Shown here in pieces: positions 1-5,452 of a stretch of 8,038 nucleotides of DNA (its first letter is position 1; every line of letters begins with the position of its first letter). The notes beneath the pieces were generated by a model that made no database searches, was not told the DNA's origin, and was given only the letters and a program-made list of their open reading frames with translations. The stretch comes from JAGTVB01 sp049282355. Lineage in GTDB: Bacteria; Pseudomonadota; Gammaproteobacteria; HK1. Made by a program: the position numbers and the translations under genes. The DNA lies in NCBI GenBank assembly GCA_049282355.1, contig JBAPTW010000072.1, forward strand, positions 1 to 8,038. The letters run 5' to 3'.

Positions 1-403
1 TGCCGGCGGGGAAGTCTCTGCGGAACACTTCCAGGGTGGTGTCGCTGGTGAGGAGCTTTTCGCCGGTGGCGGTCCAGCCGCTGAGCCAGCTGGGTTTCTC
101 AGTGATGCGCACATCGTGGGCGACCGAGACGGTAACCGGCTGATTGACGTCAAAGGACAGGAAGCGCTCGCTGGTGGCGCGTTTATCGTCGTTGGCGGTG
201 CGCAGCACCTGGGCGCCGGCATAGGCGGAGGGAATCTTGGTATAGGCGTAGTTTCGGTCGATGTAGACGGCGCTTCCCTCTGTCAACGTATCCCATGGGT
301 AATGCGAGGGTTGCGTATTTCCTGCAACCACTGGGACGGCGTTAACCACCGGATAAAAAAAGTTCGCTAAAGCAAAAAATACAAGAGCGAATAATTTGAT
401 CAC
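1..403 (-). CDS. Secreted protein with beta-sandwich-like domain, N-terminal part (runs off the left edge)
   Basis: The minus strand is open from a GTG at 403 to the window edge, giving 134 codons with no stop. Residues 2-22 form a classic signal peptide (Lys3, then a Leu/Phe/Ala/Val core, with a likely cut after Val-Asn-Ala at 22), so the product is exported. From about residue 46 there is a domain pattern I recall from bacterial secreted and polysaccharide-associated proteins: VYIDRNYAYT, then RTANDDK at 68-74, FLSFDVNQPVTV, AHDVRIT, PSWLSGW at 104-110, and DTTLEVFRRDFPAG at the edge. Its biochemical role is unknown to me. GTG was chosen because AGGGGG lies 8 nt upstream and the signal peptide starts there. 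The exopolysaccharide gene at 1110-2534 is on the same strand, so a surface or matrix role is possible, but that is inference only. The coding frame is firm; the function is not. Confidence 0.8.
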   Translation of the reverse strand, partial: MIKLFALVFFALANFFYPVVNAVPVVAGNTQPSHYPWDTLTEGSAVYIDRNYAYTKIPSAYAGAQVLRTANDDKRATSERFLSFDVNQPVTVSVAHDVRITEKPSWLSGWTATGEKLLTSDTTLEVFRRDFPAG

Positions 404-410
404 TATCAGA

Positions 411-416
411 ACCCCC
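411..416 (-). promoter_or_regulatory. Ribosome binding site of the secreted-protein gene
   Basis: On the minus strand AGGGGG lies 8 nt before the GTG at 403. It is what fixes that non-ATG start, since no ATG opens the frame at the signal peptide. I could not pick a convincing promoter between here and 604. Confidence 0.6.
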
Positions 417-530
417 TGAACGATTTTGAATCCGAGGTAAAGCGAGCTGAATGCCCTACTGCCCCTGTGTACTCACTGCTTAAAAAAATAGACACTAAGA
501 GGGCCAGACGAACCACCGTGAACTCTCATG

Positions 531-554
531 ACAGCTTACTTTACAGCTTACTTT
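531..554. repeat. Perfect 12-bp tandem duplication
   Basis: ACAGCTTACTTT occurs twice back to back, at 531-542 and 543-554, with no mismatch. It lies in the gene-free stretch upstream of the secreted-protein gene, about 130 bp before its start. It could be a slippage duplication, a footprint, or a paired regulator site; nothing in the sequence decides this. Confidence 0.8.
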
Positions 555-604
555 GACGATATTCGCCGGACAAACTATTCCTTTTATCGGATACACTTTT
601 CTTT

Positions 605-827
605 AGAAGCTATTGGAAAAACTACTGCGCTTGCCTGAGCTGCGTTGGGCGTCACCTCAGAATCCTCACGTACTCCCTTGTACACTCCGGTTTACTCGCC
701 CCCTCCCTGGGGGTCGCCCCTTCATGCATGGCCAGCCTGCGGCTGTTCAAAATCGTTCCGGACGATTTTGTCTCGCCACCACGCGCCTGCGTTTCCCGGC
801 GCTCGCGACATTTTTAAAATAGCTTCT
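605..827. repeat. Dispersed repeat copy 1, bounded by terminal inverted repeats (MITE-like)
   Basis: The left end AGAAGCTATT at 605-614 is matched in inverted orientation by the right end at 818-827. Over 17 bp the ends agree at 15 positions, both running into A/T tracts (AAAAA on the left, TTTTT on the right). The interior is GC-rich and has no credible coding frame. Its segment 659-689, with the core TCCTCACGTACTCCC, recurs in the element at 2797-2940 in the same orientation, which shows that this is a family and not a chance palindrome. No transposase is encoded, so it would be a non-autonomous element. I could not confirm a flanking target-site duplication. Confidence 0.65.
748..770. repeat. 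Perfect palindrome nested in repeat copy 1
   Basis: Arms CAAAATCGT (748-756) and ACGATTTTG (762-770) are perfect inverted repeats around a 5-nt centre. The shorter repeat copy at 2797-2940 lacks this part. One arm plus its flank (TTCAAAATCGTTC, 746-758) recurs inverted at 418-430, just upstream of the ribosome binding site of the secreted-protein gene. It could be a hairpin or a dyad protein-binding site. There is no T-run after it, so it does not look like a terminator. Confidence 0.6.
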
Positions 828-942
828 TAGCAAGAACAACAACGACAGCAAGCTAGTGCGCGAACTAGCGCAACGCAGAGTGGTTATCGAGCACCTCCAC
901 CAAACCTTTAGCGTGACTTATCGAAAACAAACCAACGCTTAG
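823..942 (+). pseudogene. Possible C-terminal remnant of an IS5-type DDE transposase
   Basis: A plus-strand frame, open from 823 to the TAG at 940-942, encodes 39 residues containing LVRELAQRRVVIEHLHQTF and then VTYRKQ. This recalls the C-terminal motif of IS5-superfamily DDE transposases, in which an R-(I/V)-V-(I/V)-E-H stretch carries the catalytic Glu and is followed by a Y-R-(N/K) segment. There is no upstream catalytic domain and no natural start codon: the frame begins directly at the end of the repeat at 605-827. If the reading is right, this is a dead insertion-sequence tail. The match comes from motif memory over a short stretch and could be chance. An inverted repeat, GCTAGT/ACTAGC, lies inside it at 852-869. 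Confidence 0.35.
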
Positions 943-1109
943 TATTACGCTGGAAAGGTAAAAAAATTGCAGTGTCAAGAGGCAATAGGAGGGAGGGGGG
1001 AGTTATTTGGATTGATTGCAAATAGATGGAGTATAACCATGGATGAAAGCCAAATTAATAAAGGCGATCTTCATAGGCGGCTTTTCATAATATATTGTTA
1101 TTACAACCC
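943..1109. other. Gene-free spacer between transposase remnant and sugar transferase gene
   Basis: I see no coding frame and no clear RNA gene here. It is AT-rich towards 1109. A GAAAGCC / GGCTTTTC inverted pair (about 1047-1087) with a long loop could fold downstream of the minus-strand sugar transferase gene, but it has no proper T-tract and I do not call it a terminator. Confidence 0.4.
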
Positions 1110-2534
1110 TTAATATGCATTCTTACTGAAAATTGTAAATGCGGTCTTGAACAAGATCCAAAAATCTAACCAAACGGACCACTCATTAATGTATTTCAAA
1201 TCATAAGCAACTCGTCCTTCCATTTTTTCTAAAGTTGCTGTTTCGCCTCGAAATCCCTCCACCTGAGCTAAGCCGGTCATGCCGGGTTTGATGCGGTGCC
1301 GGGACAGATAAGCATCAATCTTCTTTGAGTAGTAGTCGTTGTGTTCCACAGCGTGGGGGCGAGGACCCACTAAAGACATGGTACCCTGAAGGACGTTAAA
1401 AAGCTGCGGAAGCTCATCGATACTAGTCCGCCTTAGAATTCTGCCCACCCGCGTCACCCTCCGATCATTGCGTGTGGCTTGTTCGAGATCGGGTGCTTTT
1501 TTCTGATCGACATACATGGTACGAAACTTCCATACCTCGATAATTCGGCCGTCCCATCCGTGGCGGCGTTGTTTAAATATAATGGAGCCAGAACTGTCTA
1601 ACATTATTAGAAGCGCCACCAACGCCATAAGAGGGCTCAGTATAAGCAATGCTAACGTAGCAACAACATGATCTTCAAGTGATTTTAGCCACTTGTGAGT
1701 ACCAAGCAGCGGGGTTTCAGAAAGAGTTAAAAGTGGCACTCCACCAAGCTCCTTCACACTCGGATTTATAAGTTTAAAGCCATGAATGTCAGGAGCCCAA
1801 TAAATATTGACATTCTTTTTTTCCAGCTCCGCGTATATTTTCGAGATGACTTTGGACTGATCAAGTGGCAATGTAATGTATACTGATGTCACGCGTAGGC
1901 TACCAATAAGCCTCTCCATTTCTGCAAGCGTCCCTAACACCGGAATACCAGCAACAGCCCATCGGCTTAACGCCGCGCTATCATCATCAACGACGCCAAT
2001 GACCTTGGTATACAACCAAGGGTTATCGTTGATGCGTCGAGCTAAATAGTGGCCCAGCACGCTTGATCCGATAATCAATGCGTTTTGGCGCCCCCGTTGT
2101 TGATGGTGGTGAAACTTCTCCACAAGAAGCCGAAAGATTAAATGCACGATAAGTTGTAGCACGTAGCTTCCAACCATCCAAAGCAGGATGACCTGGCGAG
2201 ATACTAAAGAGGATGTTTGCGTAATAAATCCAATTAAGAAAAGACAAAAAACAACTGTCGCCCAAGCTTTGGTGAGCCTAATCGCCATGCGCAGCGCATC
2301 GGTTTGGAACCTATAAACGCCGAAGTAGCTGTAAAAGCCCAGCATCAGCAAGACCACAATGACGGCCTGTAATCGATACAAAAAGTCAACGGTACCTACC
2401 CGTAATAAAGACAAAGCGAATAACAGCACAGTCACTATAAGAACATCTATTGTCGCTTGCACTGGCCGCAACACTGATTTCTGGCGTTGCAGGAGCGAAG
2501 TTTTTCTTGGCTGTAAAAAACTGGCAGCGTCCAT
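1110..2534 (-). CDS. wcaJ: WcaJ-like undecaprenyl-phosphate sugar-1-phosphate transferase
   Basis: A 474-residue inner-membrane enzyme of the polyprenyl glycosylphosphotransferase family. Known members move a sugar phosphate (glucose-1-phosphate for WcaJ) from UDP-sugar to undecaprenyl phosphate, the first step of exopolysaccharide repeat-unit synthesis. Visible features are four N-terminal membrane segments (about 28-44, 52-74, 90-105, 115-134), a Rossmann-like middle domain starting with NALIIGSSVLG at 151, a further hydrophobic segment at 288-311, and the catalytic bacterial sugar transferase domain. That domain carries KFRTM at 336-340, the catalytic Asp-Glu in TSIDELPQ (370-377) and GPRP (390-393). 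The C-terminal FRGET...LEKMEGR and SKNAY stretches are typical of the WcaJ subfamily. The frame is open up to 2663, but I start at 2534: GGTGA lies 7 nt upstream, and the extra 43 residues are not membrane-like and exceed the family length. No other polysaccharide genes lie in the window. Glucose as the sugar is inference. Confidence 0.93.
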   Translation of the reverse strand: MDAASFLQPRKTSLLQRQKSVLRPVQATIDVLIVTVLLFALSLLRVGTVDFLYRLQAVIVVLLMLGFYSYFGVYRFQTDALRMAIRLTKAWATVVFCLFLIGFITQTSSLVSRQVILLWMVGSYVLQLIVHLIFRLLVEKFHHHQQRGRQNALIIGSSVLGHYLARRINDNPWLYTKVIGVVDDDSAALSRWAVAGIPVLGTLAEMERLIGSLRVTSVYITLPLDQSKVISKIYAELEKKNVNIYWAPDIHGFKLINPSVKELGGVPLLTLSETPLLGTHKWLKSLEDHVVATLALLILSPLMALVALLIMLDSSGSIIFKQRRHGWDGRIIEVWKFRTMYVDQKKAPDLEQATRNDRRVTRVGRILRRTSIDELPQLFNVLQGTMSLVGPRPHAVEHNDYYSKKIDAYLSRHRIKPGMTGLAQVEGFRGETATLEKMEGRVAYDLKYINEWSVWLDFWILFKTAFTIFSKNAY

Positions 2535-2541
2535 CTGCGAT

Positions 2542-2546
2542 TCACC
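2542..2546 (-). promoter_or_regulatory. Ribosome binding site favouring the 2534 start
   Basis: GGTGA on the minus strand, 7 nt before the ATG at 2532-2534. It supports the shorter protein over the longer open frame that begins at 2663. An AT-rich TATAAA on the minus strand near 2655-2660 could be a -10 box, but I see no matching -35. Confidence 0.5.
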
Positions 2547-2782
2547 GTTTAAACTGCGCCGGCCTACTGCGAGGCTCAGCGGAGTCAAGACAACCCATGT
2601 TCTAAGAGTATGGTCTCGAGCGTAATTGCATGAGGCGGCATGCTCAGCCATATCTTTATACACAATTCAGGGTGCGCGGCATATGTTGAATGACGAGCAA
2701 ATAGGCGCAATTTCCATCGCGTCGCCCTTCACTTCAGCAATGTGTGTCGTTCTCGACAGCCATCTCGGTTGCTGGAGCGATG

Positions 2783-2812
2783 TTTTAAAACAGCTCAAAA
2801 GCTATTTTAAAA
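2783..2812. repeat. 13-bp hairpin at the left edge of repeat copy 2
   Basis: TTTTAAAACAGCT (2783-2795) and AGCTATTTTAAAA (2800-2812) pair at 12 of 13 positions across a 4-nt loop. The left arm resembles the right end of repeat copy 1 (TTTTAAAATAGCT, 812-824), so the structure looks like a right end abutting a left end of the same family. It includes the perfect 12-bp palindrome TGTTTTAAAACA at 2781-2792. Confidence 0.6.
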
Positions 2813-2940
2813 ACTACCCCGTGTGTCATAGCGGCGTTGCGCCGCGGCTCGAAATCCTCATGCACTCCCCTGTACATTCCAATGGCTTGCCAACGTGCCC
2901 CTTGCGACTCCGGTGCGCGCGACATTGCTAGGCAACTTCT
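2797..2940. repeat. Dispersed repeat copy 2 (shortened, decayed)
   Basis: Second member of the family seen at 605-827, in the same orientation. The left end AAAAGCTATTTTAAAAACTAC matches copy 1's left end AGAAGCTATTGGAAAAACTAC with few changes. ATCCTCATGCACTCCCCTGTA (2853-2873) matches the copy 1 core. The right end keeps GCGCGACATT and CTTCT, but the inverted repeat between them has decayed. It is about 80 bp shorter, lacking the section that carries the nested palindrome. The two copies flank the sugar transferase gene. Confidence 0.55.
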
Positions 2941-3007
2941 GAAATGCACACTCGAATATTTGACTGAATCGATAGACTCTCCGTCTTTGGTCTTCGATGC
3001 GGTTTGG

Positions 3008-3509
3008 CTATTCGCTATTTGAAAGAGATTGACAAAACACCTCCATGTGATTTTTTTCTGGCGGTGAGTTTCCTGAAAAACTCATGATCTCCATTCCCAA
3101 AGATTCCCTTGCCGCAGGCTGTTGTTTAGTTGCACTCTGCCAGCGACGCTGTTGTTACTCAGCGAATAACATTGTACTCAGCTAATTTTATGTTCACCAT
3201 ACCGTATGCTGAGCTAACGCTCCATAGTTGTTGCTTTACAACAAAAACCATATGTCCCCTTGAATATGCTTTTTGCGGGTTCCGGTTTCATCGCCGAGGT
3301 GTTCTCTGGTACGAAGTATAGGCTGACCGAGAAGCCTATGTCATAAGTATAGTGTCGGATGTCGGCGTGATTGAGCTGGATGAGGAAGGGTGTGGCTTTC
3401 TCGCAGAAAGCATTCCTTGAAGGTCCTCGGCGAACGGATAGCACGGGTGGCATTGCCTTGACTGCAACTTTCCGAACTAAGAGGAGTAACAACGTGCAAT
3501 AGCGAATAG
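3008..3509. repeat. Perfect 12-bp inverted repeat pair enclosing 502 bp
   Basis: CTATTCGCTATT at 3008-3019 and its exact reverse complement AATAGCGAATAG at 3498-3509. A 12-bp inverted match this close is unlikely by chance (well under 1 in 10 for a region this size), but it is shorter than usual IS ends and the flanks do not extend the match. It could mark a decayed mobile element or be coincidental. The remnant frame at 3218-3502 ends inside the right arm. Confidence 0.4.
3218..3502 (+). pseudogene. Stop-interrupted coding remnant, function unknown
   Basis: One plus-strand frame reads protein-like on both sides of three close stops (3344-3346, 3350-3352, 3368-3370). Before them it carries QQKPYVPLNMLFAG and FIAEVFSGTKYRLTEKP. 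After them it carries LSWMRKGVAFSQKAFLEG and GGIALTATFRTKR, ending at TAG 3500-3502. The frame stays the same across the stops, which fits decay by point mutation better than by frameshift. Alternating hydrophobic residues (GIALTATF) would suit a beta-barrel or beta-sheet C-terminus, but I recognise no family. An intact 40-codon piece from the ATG at 3380 could be called a small gene; I think a remnant or chance is likelier. Confidence 0.25.
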
Positions 3510-3521
3510 AAGCAAATAATT

Positions 3522-3538
3522 ACCGATCCGCACTCGGT
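3522..3538 (-). terminator. Weak hairpin downstream of the VWA-FHA gene
   Basis: ACCGA (3522-3526) and TCGGT (3534-3538) form a 5-bp stem with a 7-nt loop, 12 nt past the stop of the minus-strand gene ending at 3551. On that strand it is followed by AATTATTTG rather than a clean T-run. The stem is short, so this is only a possible terminator. Confidence 0.2.
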
Positions 3539-3550
3539 TCATGCTCGTGA

Positions 3551-5194
3551 TTACTCCCGGGGATGTGGCGTTGCCGGGTCCGCAGAAGGGGTGTTTTCTT
3601 CAGCTGAGGGAATTTGTTTTTTCCCCCTCCTGGATTCTGCTCCATGGCATTTTTGGATGCCGACAAGCGCCGTATCTTCCTCTCCAACCGCCACAGAGGG
3701 GTCCTCGGCAAACGGTATTTGCGCCAGCTGAGTCTTAGCTTCCCCTTCCATTTCTGGGAGTACAACCTCGAACTCATAGGTGTGAAAACGCAATCGGTCG
3801 CCATGCTTAAGGAGGCGTTCTGAAGTGACCCGTTCATCGTTGACAAAACTTCCATTGACGCTGCCACGATCGATTATCCAGTATCCATAGTCTCGATATT
3901 CGATGATGGCGTGCTCGCGGCTGATGTAGTCATCCTTGACTACCAGAGTGCGCGCGGTGGGCGAGTCTTCGGCGGGTGTCCGGCTGATGCGCGTGAGTCG
4001 GCCAGTGATGTCGTGGCTTTCCCGATGGGTGGCGCCGCTTAGGTCTTTCAATAAGCAGAAGGGCGGCGGATAGCGGCTTGTGCTTGGGACGACCATCGGC
4101 GGGATTGCTTTGGCAAAGGCGCTGCGCTGCCGGCGCCGCACAAGCGCCGTGATGACTAAGGCCAGCGACACTGCCAGACCACACCCAAAAATGACCAGGA
4201 TAGCGGGTGTTGGCATCCATTGCGGCATCGATTTTGACATGCCGGGCGAGGTCACTTCAGGCAAGGGATCGGTGACCGCTGGCGCGGAAGGCGTCGGCGC
4301 GAATCTCCTCCCGAGCTTCAGCACGGGCTGTTTCTCCGGTGCCGTGGGTTGCTCTATACCCGAGGGAGAAGCTGGTTGTTCAGCCTTGAGCACCTCTCCT
4401 GGCGGCCGTGAGAGGGGCGGTTGATCGATGACCCTTGCAGCGGGCACTTCCGGCTCTGAAGTAGTGTTCACCGATGGCTTCATGGGACGCGATGTCGCCG
4501 CAGGCGAGGGCATAGGAAGGGGGCCGTTGCTGGGGGCCTCGGTGCGCTGCAGCGATGCATTGAGTCGTTCGAACATGCTTCCGATGTCGTCAGCGGCAAC
4601 GGCACGGAAGTATGTCCCGCCGGTTCTGAAGGTTAGGGTCTGGATCAGCTGAAAATCGGCCGCGTCGGTGAAAGCGATACCGAAGATGCGAATACCGGCA
4701 GCGGCCGCCTCGCCGGCGAGCGTTTCGCGCATCCATTTCGCAAGCTCTCGATCCTGCACCGGGTCACCGGTATCAACGATGCCGTCGGTCATGAAAATGA
4801 CAATTTTCTCCGCCTCTAATCGACCGTGCCGTTTGAGCTCGTAGATGGCACGCTCCATGCCTGCGGGGCTGTTGGTGAAGCGTCCGCGGTAGTCGATGAT
4901 CTCAAGCTTAGCTAACAACCCGTCGCGGGTGTTTTCCGTAACCGGCGTTAGGGGTGCAGCTAAGCGTACCTTCTGGTCAAAGATGACGATGGCAACGCGA
5001 GTGCGATCGGTCAATCCGCGCAGGAATTCGGCCACCGCTCGACGCGTCAAGAACTGGGGATCGTTCTGTCGCATGCTACCCGAGTTGTCGAGCAGCAACA
5101 CAACATCGCGTGGCGTCACGGTCGTCGAAACACCGCTCGAGGCGAGCAGAGTCAACATCATGCCAACCGCCCAGAGCCAATGGGGGCTAACCAT
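3551..5194 (-). CDS. Membrane protein with periplasmic VWA domain and cytoplasmic FHA domain
   Basis: 547 residues. An N-terminal hydrophobic segment (about 5-22) looks like a signal peptide. The VWA domain (about 29-215) has a complete metal site (MIDAS): DNSGS at 36-40, Thr107 in RFTNSPAGM, and TDG at 136-138. A Pro/Ser/Thr-rich linker (about 218-325) leads to one membrane segment (329-352) followed by RRRQR, which places the VWA domain outside and the rest in the cytoplasm. The C-terminal FHA domain (about 393-478) has ISR, DDYISREHA and GSVNGSFVN, the usual phospho-threonine-binding set, although the first Gly-Arg is Ser-Arg here. A 68-residue acidic tail follows. I start at ATG 5194, with GAGAAG 7 nt upstream, not at the TTG two codons earlier. 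The divergent kinase next door is the obvious source of phospho-threonine. The ligand of the VWA domain is unknown. Confidence 0.9.
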   Translation of the reverse strand: MVSPHWLWAVGMMLTLLASSGVSTTVTPRDVVLLLDNSGSMRQNDPQFLTRRAVAEFLRGLTDRTRVAIVIFDQKVRLAAPLTPVTENTRDGLLAKLEIIDYRGRFTNSPAGMERAIYELKRHGRLEAEKIVIFMTDGIVDTGDPVQDRELAKWMRETLAGEAAAAGIRIFGIAFTDAADFQLIQTLTFRTGGTYFRAVAADDIGSMFERLNASLQRTEAPSNGPLPMPSPAATSRPMKPSVNTTSEPEVPAARVIDQPPLSRPPGEVLKAEQPASPSGIEQPTAPEKQPVLKLGRRFAPTPSAPAVTDPLPEVTSPGMSKSMPQWMPTPAILVIFGCGLAVSLALVITALVRRRQRSAFAKAIPPMVVPSTSRYPPPFCLLKDLSGATHRESHDITGRLTRISRTPAEDSPTARTLVVKDDYISREHAIIEYRDYGYWIIDRGSVNGSFVNDERVTSERLLKHGDRLRFHTYEFEVVLPEMEGEAKTQLAQIPFAEDPSVAVGEEDTALVGIQKCHGAESRRGKKQIPSAEENTPSADPATPHPRE

Positions 5195-5221
5195 AGGCAA
5201 TCTTCTCGTTAGGTAGTCATC

Positions 5222-5401
5222 TCAACGCCGAGTGTACCAGGCAACATGTTTGCCACCGATCATGGTAATGTTTCTGTACAGAGAAGTGACGTTTGTGTTG
5301 CGTGCACCTACTGAGTAATAGTAGCCTGCGGGCAAATCTGCCAACGACTTGACGCCCTTGGGACCTATCCCGGCATGGTAAATACGGGCACCTCCCAGCA
5401 C
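5222..5401 (-). CDS. Small 59-residue protein or truncated beta-sandwich remnant
   Basis: A minus-strand frame between the two signalling genes reads convincingly as protein: LGGARIYHAGIGPKGVKSL, then ADLPAGYYYSVGARN, then YRNITMIGGKHVAWYTRR, stopping at 5222-5224. The DLPAGYYYSVGA...ITMIGGKHV pattern resembles the last strands of carboxypeptidase-regulatory or CnaB-like beta-sandwich domains (LPAGTYxVxA...VxVxxG). The frame is open back to a stop at 5429-5431, and its only normal start is GTG 5401, which has no clear ribosome binding site. There is no signal peptide. It ends 27 nt before the VWA-FHA start on the same strand, so it could be a leader gene of that transcript. Equally, it may be the surviving tail of a larger exported protein cut short near the kinase start. 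Codon use looks like its neighbours. Confidence 0.45.
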   Translation of the reverse strand: MLGGARIYHAGIGPKGVKSLADLPAGYYYSVGARNTNVTSLYRNITMIGGKHVAWYTRR

Positions 5402-5452
5402 AACGTCACTGACACAATGGGCTTGGCCTTAGCTACACTCTAAAGCTCACGT

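Larger units (their letters stand above)
2941..3550. other. Gene-free stretch with inverted repeats and a decayed frame
   Basis: No intact gene is supported on either strand across these 610 bases. Contents: a small hairpin (TGAGTTT 3065-3071 / AAACTCA 3078-3084, 6-nt loop), the 12-bp inverted pair at 3008-3019 and 3498-3509, the stop-interrupted frame at 3218-3502, and a weak hairpin at 3522-3538 after the VWA-FHA gene. The open frame on the minus strand at 3214-3492 has no recognisable motif, and I read it as noncoding. Confidence 0.5.

Noticed and set aside
440..460. Sigma-54-like GG-N10-GC spacing on the minus strand upstream of the secreted-protein gene
   Set aside because: Only the GG and GC spacing fits; the surrounding bases depart from TGGCAC/TTGC at several positions.
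613..830. Two overlapping plus-strand frames of 61-69 codons
   Set aside because: They lie wholly in the repeat at 605-827, their sequences are low in protein character, and repeat copy 2 does not preserve them.
2535..2663. 43-codon N-terminal extension of the sugar transferase frame
   Set aside because: Not similar to the family N-terminus, exceeds the usual length, and a ribosome binding site sits before the internal ATG at 2534.
3214..3492. 92-codon open frame on the minus strand in the gene-free stretch
   Set aside because: No recognisable motif, unusual composition, and the opposite strand reads more like protein. Treated as a chance frame.
4080..5216. Open frames on the plus strand opposite the VWA-FHA gene
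   Set aside because: Antisense shadows of a clearly coding GC-rich gene.
5350..5385. TTGACG as a -35 box for the kinase
   Set aside because: No acceptable -10 at 16-18 bp; the nearest AT-rich hexamer is about 24 bp away.
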